Notes: a model not told the origin generated them from the letters alone. DNA of 24,258 nt from JADJEI01 sp035328465 (GCA_035328465.1 DAOLIQ010000051.1:1-24258), one strand, 5' to 3'. Shown: positions 15,294-23,000, counted from the stretch's first letter. Numbers and translations are program-made.

Positions 15294-16340
15294 TTAAGTC
15301 GTTTGAGTTAAAATATCGGATAACATTTTAGATAAATAATTTATAATTGCAATAATTCTTGAATACTCCATTCGCTTCGGACCAATAACTCCAAGTGTGC
15401 CGGTGGTTTCGCCAAATGTGTACTCTTTAGTTATTAAACTATACTCATCCATTTTTTCATTTTCGTTTTCACTTCCGATAGAAATAATAACGTCGTTTTT
15501 GTTATCGTTTTTTTTCTTATCCATTATGTGAATAATTATATCTTTATTTTCAATCAACTCAATTACGCTTTGAAATTTTTCGTGATCTTCAAATTCTGGC
15601 TGATGGATAACGTTTGTGGCACCAGTAATTAAAAGTTTATCTTCTTTTTTATAGTCTTGAAAAATCTTATCAACTGAATCAATAAAAATTCTAATTATTG
15701 GTTTTTCTTTTTCGTTGATATCAGTAAATCTTTCTTTGAATGTACTCCGGATTTTCTCAAAAGACAATCCACACAGTCTTTGATTGAGGAGCGATTCAAC
15801 ATTTTGAATTCTAGAGTGTTCAAATTGAGTTTCAAACTCAAGTGTCATAGTTTTTATTAAACCTGACTTAATGCTTATGACAACGAGTAGTCTGTTCGAA
15901 TTAAGATTTACTAACTGAATTTTTTCTAAAATTACTTTGTCCAGAGTTGGATAGGTTACACAAGCAATTTGTTTAGTAACGGTGCTAAGTAATCGTGAAG
16001 TAATTTTGAGTATCTCATCTGCTTCATAAATATTTTGATCAAGACTTTTATCAATTATGCCCTTCTCGGAACTTTTTAATTTCTGAATTTCCATCAATGT
16101 ATCAACATAATATCTGTAACCTTTGTCAGTCGGAACTCTGCCTGCAGAAGTATGCGGATGATCGATAAAACCTGTGTCTTCCAGATCAGACATAATATTC
16201 CTGACCGTTGCAGGGGAAACACCAATGTTAAATTTCTTGGTAATATTCCGCGACCCAACCGGAGAGGCAGTTAAAATAAACTGCTGAATGATGGAGCGCA
16301 GAATCGTTTTTTCTCTATCGTTTAATTCTTCGTGAAGCAT
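15294..16340 (-). CDS. hrcA: Heat-inducible transcription repressor HrcA
   Basis: This 348-residue repressor normally binds CIRCE operators before class I heat-shock genes and is kept active by GroEL. The N-terminal winged helix has the family lines ASPVGSRNITKKFNIGVSPATVRN (read in two halves) and HPHTSAGRVPTDKGYRYYVD. A long central GAF-like domain follows, and the C-terminus has GVIGPKRMEYSRIIAIINYL. It is first gene of the minus-strand run. No consensus CIRCE pair (TTAGCACTC, nine bases, GAGTGCTAA) is visible upstream. The leader is A/T-rich without a clear Shine-Dalgarno sequence. The ATG at 16340 fits the usual start. Confidence 0.95.
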   Translation of the reverse strand: MLHEELNDREKTILRSIIQQFILTASPVGSRNITKKFNIGVSPATVRNIMSDLEDTGFIDHPHTSAGRVPTDKGYRYYVDTLMEIQKLKSSEKGIIDKSLDQNIYEADEILKITSRLLSTVTKQIACVTYPTLDKVILEKIQLVNLNSNRLLVVISIKSGLIKTMTLEFETQFEHSRIQNVESLLNQRLCGLSFEKIRSTFKERFTDINEKEKPIIRIFIDSVDKIFQDYKKEDKLLITGATNVIHQPEFEDHEKFQSVIELIENKDIIIHIMDKKKNDNKNDVIISIGSENENEKMDEYSLITKEYTFGETTGTLGVIGPKRMEYSRIIAIINYLSKMLSDILTQTT

Positions 16341-16380
16341 TTTCTAAGTTATATAAAAATAAAAAGGATTTTTAATTAGC

Positions 16381-16390
16381 AAATATACCA
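16381..16390 (-). promoter_or_regulatory. Possible extended -10 promoter for hrcA operon
   Basis: On the minus strand the sequence reads TGGTATATTTG, a TG-n-TATATT extended -10 element (hexamer 16387-16382), about 42 bases before the hrcA start codon. It overlaps TATATTTG, which also resembles the TAnnTTTG element of Bacteroidetes promoters. I see no good -35 partner. This is a weak prediction from motif and position only. Confidence 0.3.
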
Positions 16391-16516
16391 AGAAATAAAA
16401 ATTTTTTCGATTCCTGGTTGATAATAAAATAAAGATTTTTCATTTGAATAGTTATAAGATTCGAATTCGTAAGATGATTTGAGAGATTATTTCTTTCAAT
16501 TTTATAAAAAATAATT

Positions 16517-16556
16517 TTGATAATTATCAGATCGATATTATTTTAGGGTATAAAAT
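16517..16556 (+). promoter_or_regulatory. FNR-type box plus -10 element before marR operon
   Basis: TTGAT-AATT-ATCAG (16517-16530) matches the FNR consensus TTGAT-N4-ATCAA at nine of ten positions and includes the perfect palindrome TGATAATTATCA. A -10-like TATAAAAT follows at 16549-16556. The box centre (16523.5) would lie about 38-41 bases upstream of the implied transcription start, which is the class II activator position where the regulator replaces the -35 contact. The start codon of marR is at 16575, leaving a very short leader. I infer oxygen- or redox-controlled induction of the sulfur operon. A CRP-family paralogue could use the same site. Confidence 0.55.
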
Positions 16557-16574
16557 AATTAAAGATTTGTAATT

Positions 16575-17015
16575 ATGTCGAATAATATGGAGCCGGTTGC
16601 GGAGTTAATTTGTGAATTAACCCGAAATTGTAATATTAAAGAAGAATATTTTGCCTCAAGTTTTAACCTTTCACCTACCGAAGTGAGATTCTTAAAACTT
16701 TTTGCCATATCACCCACTTACAGTATTAAAGAATTACGAGATATTCTGAAGCTAACACCTGGCAGAATAACGCATATTTTATCGTCCTTGGAAGCAAAAA
16801 AGCTAATATCACGTACATTAGATCCGAAAGATAAGCGGGTAATTATTGTTAATCTTATGCCAAAAGCTGCACCTCTAATTTCAAATCTTCAACAAAATTA
16901 TCACGAACTTCATAACAAGATACTCCAAAATGTTAAGGAGGAAGAAATGGAAAAAATCCTTTCTTCTCTGGAAATTCTTGTCGATGTGTTCAAAAAATGG
17001 GTAAACCAAAAATAG
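16575..17015 (+). CDS. MarR-family transcriptional regulator
   Basis: This 146-residue winged-helix regulator has the MarR layout: N-terminal dimerisation helix, winged helix at about 45-95 with recognition helix LTPGRITHILSSLEAKK (60-76) and wing ISRTLDPKDKRVIIVNL (78-94), then two C-terminal dimer helices. It contains one Cys at 13 and one at 19, which could make it thiol-responsive, though that is speculative. It is the first gene of the plus-strand operon, 45 bases ahead of the octaheme cytochrome. It is likely the local regulator of the sulfur genes, and it is divergent from hrcA. Confidence 0.88.
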   Translation: MSNNMEPVAELICELTRNCNIKEEYFASSFNLSPTEVRFLKLFAISPTYSIKELRDILKLTPGRITHILSSLEAKKLISRTLDPKDKRVIIVNLMPKAAPLISNLQQNYHELHNKILQNVKEEEMEKILSSLEILVDVFKKWVNQK

Positions 17016-17060
17016 TTTATAGTCTAAAATAAATTCCTAATAATCAATCAAGTTATTAAA

Positions 17061-18638
17061 ATGAAAAAGATAGTTCTAATTCTCGCGTTTATCAGTTTAC
17101 TAATTGTGCTGGCTGTCGGAACTTTATCACAAAAAGATTTTGAGCCAACCACATTAATGAAACTGAAAGAAAAATATACCCAAAAACATAAACCCGATGT
17201 TGATCACAGTAAATTTGCTATTCTTCAGCAAAAGTTCAATTCACCTCAACAAGTTACAAAAGCTTGTGAGTCTTGCCATAACATGACTGCTCATCAAGTA
17301 ATGAACTCAAATCACTGGAACTGGGAACGTGAAGAATATGTGCAGGGTCGCGGCATAATTTACCTTGGTAAAGGAAATGCAATAAACAATTTCTGCATCG
17401 GTACACAAGGCAACGAAGAAAGCTGTGCAAAATGTCATATCGGTTTTGGTATGGATTCCAAACGAACTGTTTTTACTGATTCAACAAATATTGATTGTCT
17501 TGTTTGTCATGATAATTCTGAAACTTATGCCAAAGCAAATGAAAAGGGTGGCGCACCCGTGATGACTCTCGATTTTAATAAGATTGCACAAAGTGTTGGA
17601 AAACCTAAACGAACTAATTGCGGCGTTTGTCATTTCTATGGCGGCGGCGGCAACAACGTTAAACATGGTGATCTTGAAATGTCGCAGTTTGAACCAACAA
17701 AAGAAATTGACATACACATGGCAACCGACGGAGTGAATTTGCAATGCGTTGATTGTCATACAACCGAGCAGCATAATATTGCGGGCAAAGTTTATTCACT
17801 TTCATCTATGAATCACAATCGTAACAATTGCGAACAATGTCATTCTGCTACGCCGCACGATGATAATATTTTAAATGAACATACTTTAAAAGTTGCCTGC
17901 CAAACTTGCCATATTCCAACTTATGCAAAAGGAAATGCAACTAAAATGTATTGGGATTGGTCAACTGCGGGCAAACTTAAAGATGGTGAACCTTTTGTTG
18001 AAGAAGATAGTATGGGCAACCATGCATATATGTCTATTAAAGGAAGTTTTGTTTGGGAAAAAAATGTTACACCGGATTATATCTGGTTTAACGGAACAGC
18101 ATCTCATTATTTAGAAGGCGATAAAATACAAGACACAACTAAACCGCTTGTATTAAATCAACTGCACGGTTCTTATGGTGATGATGAATCGAAAATAATT
18201 CCAGTAAAAATACACATTGCAAAACAACCTTATGATCCAATCAACAAAATTTTAATTCAGCCAAAACTTTTTGCCGAAGAAAAAGGCGAGGGAGCTTTCT
18301 GGAAAGATTTTGACTGGCAAACTGCTTCTGAAGTTGGGATGAAAGACGCTGGATTGCCATTCAGCGGAAAAGTTTCTTTCATCAAAACAGAAATGTACTG
18401 GCCGGTTAATCACATGGTTGCTTCAACAGAAAATACTTTACAATGTAACAACTGTCATACAAGAAAAGATAGCCGGCTTGCAAAACTTACAGACTTTTAC
18501 ATGCCAGGAAGAGATTATTCTTCATTAGTTGATACATCCGGAAAGTGGCTGATAATTCTAACCATAGTTGGAATTCTAATTCATGGTTTTATACGATTTA
18601 CATTTAAAAGAAAATTGAATACGCGAGGTAAAAAATGA
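17061..18638 (+). CDS. Octaheme cytochrome c, tetrathionate-reductase (OTR) family, membrane-anchored
   Basis: This is a 525-residue exported cytochrome. The N-terminal signal or anchor helix is at 1-20. Eight CXXCH haem sites lie at 69, 122, 146, 187, 229, 257, 280 and 462: CESCH, CAKCH, CLVCH, CGVCH, CVDCH, CEQCH, CQTCH, CNNCH. The NNFCIGTQGNEESCAKCH segment and the wide gap before the last haem match the octaheme tetrathionate reductase family known from Shewanella, whose enzyme reduces tetrathionate, nitrite and hydroxylamine in vitro; its physiological substrate is uncertain. A C-terminal membrane helix (496-512) with a basic tail tethers it to the membrane. It overlaps the cytochrome b gene by ATGA, so the two proteins are probably a complex taking quinol electrons. 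Whether it reduces or oxidises its substrate here is not settled. Confidence 0.88.
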   Translation: MKKIVLILAFISLLIVLAVGTLSQKDFEPTTLMKLKEKYTQKHKPDVDHSKFAILQQKFNSPQQVTKACESCHNMTAHQVMNSNHWNWEREEYVQGRGIIYLGKGNAINNFCIGTQGNEESCAKCHIGFGMDSKRTVFTDSTNIDCLVCHDNSETYAKANEKGGAPVMTLDFNKIAQSVGKPKRTNCGVCHFYGGGGNNVKHGDLEMSQFEPTKEIDIHMATDGVNLQCVDCHTTEQHNIAGKVYSLSSMNHNRNNCEQCHSATPHDDNILNEHTLKVACQTCHIPTYAKGNATKMYWDWSTAGKLKDGEPFVEEDSMGNHAYMSIKGSFVWEKNVTPDYIWFNGTASHYLEGDKIQDTTKPLVLNQLHGSYGDDESKIIPVKIHIAKQPYDPINKILIQPKLFAEEKGEGAFWKDFDWQTASEVGMKDAGLPFSGKVSFIKTEMYWPVNHMVASTENTLQCNNCHTRKDSRLAKLTDFYMPGRDYSSLVDTSGKWLIILTIVGILIHGFIRFTFKRKLNTRGKK

Positions 18639-19309
18639 GCAAAAAACAAGTTTATATTTATAAAGGATTCGAAAGATTCTGGCACTGGATGCAGGCTATA
18701 TTAATTTTCTTCCTTGCATTTACAGGATTTGAAATTCACGGTTCTTATAATTTTTTTGGATTTAGAGATGCTGTGCGTTATCATAATGTTGCAGCATATA
18801 TGTTAATAATAATAATTGTGTTTGCAATCTTCTGGCATTTAACGACAGGGGAGTGGAGACAATATGTACCAACGCTTCAAAATATTAAAGCGCAATTAGA
18901 TTATTATATTTTTGGAATTTTTCGAAACGCTCCTCATCCAACAAAGAAAACAGTACTAAGTAAATTAAATCCATTGCAAAAACTAACTTACTTTGGATTA
19001 AAAATATTAGTGATCCCCGTCAGCGTAACCACCGGATTGCTTTACATGTTTTATCGTTATCCATCACGGCATGGAATTGAATCCATTAATATTCAAACAT
19101 TAGAAGTTGTTGCAATCATTCATACTATCGCAGCAATTTTATTAATAGTTTTTATAGTTACACATCTTTATTTGATTACGACAGGGGAGAGTGTAACTTC
19201 AAATCTTAAAGCAATGCTTACGGGATTTGAGGAATTGGAAGATGAAGACAAAGCCAATGAAAAAGAAAAAATTGATGCATCAAAACTAACAACACAAAAA
19301 ATTGATTAG
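18635..19309 (+). CDS. Cytochrome b subunit (b561/thiosulfate-reductase type)
   Basis: This is a 224-residue integral membrane di-haem cytochrome b candidate with four membrane helices (about 17-37, 49-70, 118-140, 157-182). Candidate haem ligands are H17 (FWHW), H50 and H68 in helix 2, and H163 and H177 in helix 4. The opening YKGFERFWHWMQ and closing HLYLITTGES are typical of this family, which links the quinone pool to periplasmic oxidoreductases. The C-terminal 35 residues are charged and cytoplasmic. Translation is coupled to the octaheme gene by a 4-base overlap (ATGA), with gagg before the start. Confidence 0.9.
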   Translation: MSKKQVYIYKGFERFWHWMQAILIFFLAFTGFEIHGSYNFFGFRDAVRYHNVAAYMLIIIIVFAIFWHLTTGEWRQYVPTLQNIKAQLDYYIFGIFRNAPHPTKKTVLSKLNPLQKLTYFGLKILVIPVSVTTGLLYMFYRYPSRHGIESINIQTLEVVAIIHTIAAILLIVFIVTHLYLITTGESVTSNLKAMLTGFEELEDEDKANEKEKIDASKLTTQKID

Positions 19310-19317
19310 AGGTTTTT

Positions 19318-19836
19318 ATGGAACAAACAAAATATATGAATCCTTACTTAGCCGGAGTTTTACTCGGACTGCTTTTAATAGCCACAATTTATATTACCGG
19401 GCGCGGCTTGGGTGCAAGCGGTGCAATTAAAAGTTATGCTGTTACTGTAGTTGAAACTTTAGCACCAACTCACACAGCCGACACAAAATTTTACCAGGAA
19501 TATAGTAAAGAACACCCCGGCTCAAGCCCACTAATGAGCTGGCTTGTGTTTGAAGTTACTGGTGTTTTAATCGGTGCATTTTTATCTGGATTAATTTCCA
19601 ACAGATTAGATTTCACCTTAGAAAAAGGACCACGTGCAACAACACGAATTAGAGTTGCCGGAGCCTTAATCGGCGGATTACTTTGGGGCGTTGGTTCACA
19701 GCTTGGTCGCGGCTGTACAAGCGGCGCAGCACTTAGTGGTATGGCTGTTATGTCAACCGGTGGAATAATTACAATGTTCGCAATCTTTGCCGGCGCATAT
19801 TTGTTCGCATACTTTTTTAGAAAATTTTGGATTTAA
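19318..19836 (+). CDS. YeeE/YedE sulfur transporter half A
   Basis: This 172-residue membrane protein is half the size of full-length YeeE. Conserved sequence islands are GRGLGASGA (28-36) and QLGRGCTSGAALSG (128-141), with C133 in the pore-type motif. In YeeE/TsuA, cysteines in such motifs relay thiosulfate through the membrane. It has about four membrane helices and an extended periplasmic or cytoplasmic loop rich in charged residues (about 50-72). The second half is the next gene, 15 bases away, so the two subunits probably pair to make one pore. The substrate (thiosulfate or another sulfur species) is inferred. Confidence 0.85.
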   Translation: MEQTKYMNPYLAGVLLGLLLIATIYITGRGLGASGAIKSYAVTVVETLAPTHTADTKFYQEYSKEHPGSSPLMSWLVFEVTGVLIGAFLSGLISNRLDFTLEKGPRATTRIRVAGALIGGLLWGVGSQLGRGCTSGAALSGMAVMSTGGIITMFAIFAGAYLFAYFFRKFWI

Positions 19837-19851
19837 GAAGGAGATGATTTT

Positions 19852-21045
19852 ATGGGACCTTTAGTTCCCGATCTTATTAGTAATAATTTAAATTTTATAG
19901 TTGCACTAATCATCGGAATTTTATTCGGAATAATATTAGAGCAAGCTGGATTTTCCACTTCAAAAAAATTAGTTGGATTATTTTACGGGTATGATTTTAC
20001 TGTGCTTCGTGTTTTCTTTACCGCGGGCATTGTTGCAATGATTGGTGTGATGGGACTTGAGCATTTTGGATTAGTTGATATAAATCTTGTTTATGTTAAT
20101 CCAACATTTTTATGGTCTGCTATTATTGGTGGATTAATAATGGGTCTTGGATTTGTGGTGGGTGGATTTTGTCCCGGCACAAGTGTTTGCGCCGCAGCTA
20201 TCGGCAAAATTGATGCTATGATATTTATTGTTGGTGCTTTTCTCGGTGTTTTAGTTTTTGCAGAAGGTTACCCGTTGTTTGAAGGATTATATAAAACATC
20301 AAATTTGGGAAGCCCGCGTTTTTTTGAAACACTTAATATGTCGCAAAATATTTTTGCATTTATAATGGTTGTATTTGCACTTGCTGCTTTTTGGTTTGCA
20401 TCGATAGTTGAAAATAAAGTGAACGGAATCATAAAACCCGTATTCAGATTTACACCATACTATTTAAGCATCGCAGCAGTTGGAATTATAATGGCACTTT
20501 CAGCTTTCATTTTCCCGGAAAGAAAAGCTTCACTTACGCAGCTTGTAGAGAATAAAGAATTTGTTCAATCGTATAATATGGATATGATGACTGTTGATGA
20601 ATTTGCATATCAGTTATTGGATGAGCGGGATGCAAAATTACAGGTGATTGATTTTAGAAATGAAAAAGAATACACAAAAATGAGTCTGCCAAAATCAACC
20701 TCATTTACGCTGGATAATCTATTTGAAAAAGAACCAAATAAAGTTCTTTCTGTGCGTCATAAAATAAATGTCTTTGTGGCTGATGATGAATTGACTGAAA
20801 GAAAAATTGCAATCATTGCAAATGAACTTGGATATAAACATATAAAAATTTTGCAAGGCGGATTGAATGCTTTCAGAGAACAGATATTAAACTTCAAACC
20901 AATTGAAAATCCTAAAAACATTGATGAAGTTTATCAAAATCGTTTTAGAACTAAAGCTGCCGCTGTAATTCCGGTTTTAATCCAAAACAACAAATCATCC
21001 GGACCAGTAAAGAAAACACAAAAACGTGTTGTTGGTGGATGCTAA
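19852..21045 (+). CDS. YeeE/YedE half B fused to inert rhodanese and GGC tail
   Basis: This 397-residue protein has a membrane part at about 1-222: LFGIILEQAGFSTSKKL (24-40) and GGFCPGTSVCAAA (104-116), with C107 and C113 in the YeeE motif. A soluble rhodanese-like domain (about 246-346) has MTVDEFAYQLL, VIDFRNEKEY and ILQGGLNAF. At the catalytic loop, where active enzymes have Cys after the beta strand, this protein reads INVFVADDE, so V309 replaces Cys and sulfurtransferase activity should be absent. The only other Cys is the final residue, C397, in KKTQKRVVGGC. A basic linker precedes it. A strong aaggagatg lies before the start. Likely role: the second pore subunit with a cytoplasmic sulfur-accepting domain. 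Not a shadow of YeeE alone; the fusion appears genuine in one frame. Confidence 0.85.
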   Translation: MGPLVPDLISNNLNFIVALIIGILFGIILEQAGFSTSKKLVGLFYGYDFTVLRVFFTAGIVAMIGVMGLEHFGLVDINLVYVNPTFLWSAIIGGLIMGLGFVVGGFCPGTSVCAAAIGKIDAMIFIVGAFLGVLVFAEGYPLFEGLYKTSNLGSPRFFETLNMSQNIFAFIMVVFALAAFWFASIVENKVNGIIKPVFRFTPYYLSIAAVGIIMALSAFIFPERKASLTQLVENKEFVQSYNMDMMTVDEFAYQLLDERDAKLQVIDFRNEKEYTKMSLPKSTSFTLDNLFEKEPNKVLSVRHKINVFVADDELTERKIAIIANELGYKHIKILQGGLNAFREQILNFKPIENPKNIDEVYQNRFRTKAAAVIPVLIQNNKSSGPVKKTQKRVVGGC

Positions 21046-21049
21046 AATT

Positions 21050-21076
21050 AAAAGCTGGTTCTAAGCCGGCTTTTTT
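21050..21076 (+). terminator. Intrinsic terminator of sulfur operon
   Basis: aaaagctgg (21050-21058) pairs with ccggctttt (21066-21074) as a 9-bp stem with one T-G wobble, closed by a 7-base loop. A run of six T (21071-21076) overlaps the stem's right end. It begins 5 bases after the stop of the YeeE half B gene. The A-rich left flank means it may also terminate the convergent sigma-54 regulator gene, which ends at 21084. Confidence 0.85.
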
Positions 21077-21083
21077 ATTAGAT

Positions 21084-22817
21084 CTAAAATTCTATTCCGA
21101 GCTTTTTCATCTTACGCCAAAGTGTGGATGGATTTATGTTTAACTCTTTAGCGGCTTTTGTACGGCTGTGATGATTTTTTTCTAAAACAGAAATTATCAA
21201 TTCTTTTTCTAGATCTTTAAATCCATTTTGTGAACTTAGCAGTATTTGAGATGAAGCTTTCTCTTTTTGTTCTCGCAATCTTTTAGGCAAACATTCAACC
21301 TGAATTATATCTCCATTACAGATAACAAAGCAATGCTCGATAACATTTTCTAATTCTCTAATATTGCCGGGCCAATTATATTCCATTAAAATCTCAAATG
21401 CAGAAGATGAAAATTGTTTTATATTTTTATTGAACTTGATATTGAATGATTCAATAAAATGATTTATTATCAAAGGCAGATCATCCATTCTTTCCCGTAA
21501 CGGCGGAAGATGAATGTTGATTACATTTATTCTGTAGAATAAATCTTCACGAAATCTACCTGCAGAAATTTCATCCATAAGATTTTTATTTGTTGCTGCA
21601 ATTATTCTTGCATCCATTTTTATTGTTTTGTTTCCGCCGACTCTTTCAAATTCTCGCGTTTCTAAAACTCTCAGTAATTTAGTTTGAACGGCGATTGAAA
21701 GGTCACCAATTTCATCAAGAAATAAAGTTCCGCCCTGAGCAAGTTCAAACTTTCCAATCTTAGTTTTTATTGCACCTGTAAATGAACCTTTCTCGTGTCC
21801 AAATAATTCGCTCTCAATAAGTGATTCAACAAATGCACTGCAATTGACTGCTATGAAAGGTCCGGTTTTTCTTGAGCTATTTAGATGTATTGCACGCGCA
21901 GCTAATTCTTTCCCTGTACCGCTTTCACCTGTAATCAAAACTGTAGTGTCTGTTTGAGATACACTTTCGAGCACTGAAATAATTTGTTTAATCTCTTTAT
22001 TTCTTCCGACAATATTTTCATACTTAAAAAAATCATTTAAGTGTGCGGATAAATTTTTTAGTTCAGAAATATCCAGAAAAGTTTCAATCGCACCAATTTT
22101 TTCATTCTTATTATTCGTTAAAATATTCGAGTTAACTCTGATAGGAACTTTCTTTCCGCTTCTATGAATGATTTCCAATTCATTGCCCAACATTGCTTTA
22201 CCTTTCAGCAGTGTTTGTTCCATATGACATCCATTTCGGCAAATTGAGGAATTAAAAATCTCCCAGCATTTTTTTTCAATTGCTTCGGATTTTTTGAAAC
22301 CGGTTATTTTTTCTGCAGATTTATTGAACGATGTTACATTCCAATCGTTATCAATTGTAAAAGTGCCTTCTATGTTGCTGTTAAAAATCGCATCAAGTAT
22401 GTTTTTCTGATCGATCAGTTCTAAAGTCTTTTGCTGAATTTCTTCCGCTAATGAAAGCATTTCTTTTGTATCTCTAAAAACAAAAACGACACTTAAAACA
22501 TTTTCATCTCTTTTAATTGGAGTGATTGAAGCAAGAACATTTTTCAAATTTCCTTTACTGTCAGTGATATTAATTGAAAGATTGCTGAAAGTTAAATTCT
22601 CCACCAACGCATCAAGAATATATTTTTTCTCAGCGGAATTATTATTAAAGAGAAACTCAAAATTATTTCCAATTGCGTCTTCTTCAGAAAAACCGGTTAT
22701 ACGAGAAGCTGCTTCATTAAAAACAATAATTCGTTCATCTTTACCAATTACGGTAATTCCATCCGGGATAATTAGAGTTTCTTTATTCTTATCTATTATC
22801 TGTTGAACATCTGCCAT
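21084..22817 (-). CDS. PAS-PAS sigma-54 activator with Cys-rich sensor
   Basis: This 577-residue enhancer-binding protein has PAS 1 at about 12-115, a coiled linker (118-140), PAS 2 at about 140-250, the AAA+ domain at about 268-500 and a Fis-type HTH at about 535-570. Walker A is GESGTGKE (297-304), the sigma-54 loop is GSFTGA (344-349, Ser instead of the usual Ala), and Walker B is GGTLFLDEI (362-370). PAS 2 contains C184, C193 and C197 in CWEIFNSSICRNGC, a candidate iron-sulfur, metal or thiol redox site. No receiver domain is seen, so the signal is probably sensed directly. The gene is divergent from the radical SAM/CGGC genes and convergent with the sulfur operon. TGCAA dyads upstream may be its binding sites. 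Confidence 0.92.
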   Translation of the reverse strand: MADVQQIIDKNKETLIIPDGITVIGKDERIIVFNEAASRITGFSEEDAIGNNFEFLFNNNSAEKKYILDALVENLTFSNLSINITDSKGNLKNVLASITPIKRDENVLSVVFVFRDTKEMLSLAEEIQQKTLELIDQKNILDAIFNSNIEGTFTIDNDWNVTSFNKSAEKITGFKKSEAIEKKCWEIFNSSICRNGCHMEQTLLKGKAMLGNELEIIHRSGKKVPIRVNSNILTNNKNEKIGAIETFLDISELKNLSAHLNDFFKYENIVGRNKEIKQIISVLESVSQTDTTVLITGESGTGKELAARAIHLNSSRKTGPFIAVNCSAFVESLIESELFGHEKGSFTGAIKTKIGKFELAQGGTLFLDEIGDLSIAVQTKLLRVLETREFERVGGNKTIKMDARIIAATNKNLMDEISAGRFREDLFYRINVINIHLPPLRERMDDLPLIINHFIESFNIKFNKNIKQFSSSAFEILMEYNWPGNIRELENVIEHCFVICNGDIIQVECLPKRLREQKEKASSQILLSSQNGFKDLEKELIISVLEKNHHSRTKAAKELNINPSTLWRKMKKLGIEF

Positions 22818-22860
22818 AAAAATTCTCCTTTAATTCTCTGGCAAAAAATAAACACTAAAA

Positions 22861-22904
22861 TGCAATATTGCAAAACCATCGCAATAATAATTGCACTAAT
22901 GCAA
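22861..22904. promoter_or_regulatory. Cluster of TGCAA/TTGCA dyads
   Basis: Three inverted repeats lie in 44 bases: TGCAATATTGCA (22861-22872, perfect palindrome), GCAAT-aata-ATTGC (22881-22894) and TTGCA-ctaa-TGCAA (22891-22904). Centres are 21 and 10 bases apart, about two and one helical turns. They sit between the sigma-54 activator and the radical SAM gene. The layout resembles an upstream activating sequence for an enhancer-binding protein. The regulator identity is inferred from proximity. Confidence 0.55.
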
Positions 22905-23000
22905 CGAAGCTTTTTCTCAAACCTCAGATATTTTGTAAAAAATAAAGATTTTATCTGGAATGAATTTAGTATAAACTAATGTAGAATAAAGAGGAATAAA

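Noticed and set aside
16341..16574. CIRCE operator upstream of hrcA
   Set aside because: A TTAGCA fragment occurs but no paired GAGTGCTAA at nine-base spacing.
22956..22971. Possible sigma-54 promoter (TGGaatgaatttaGTa) before the radical SAM gene
   Set aside because: The -24 GG is present, but the invariant -12 GC is GT; too weak to list as a feature, though its distance from the TGCAA dyads would be suitable.
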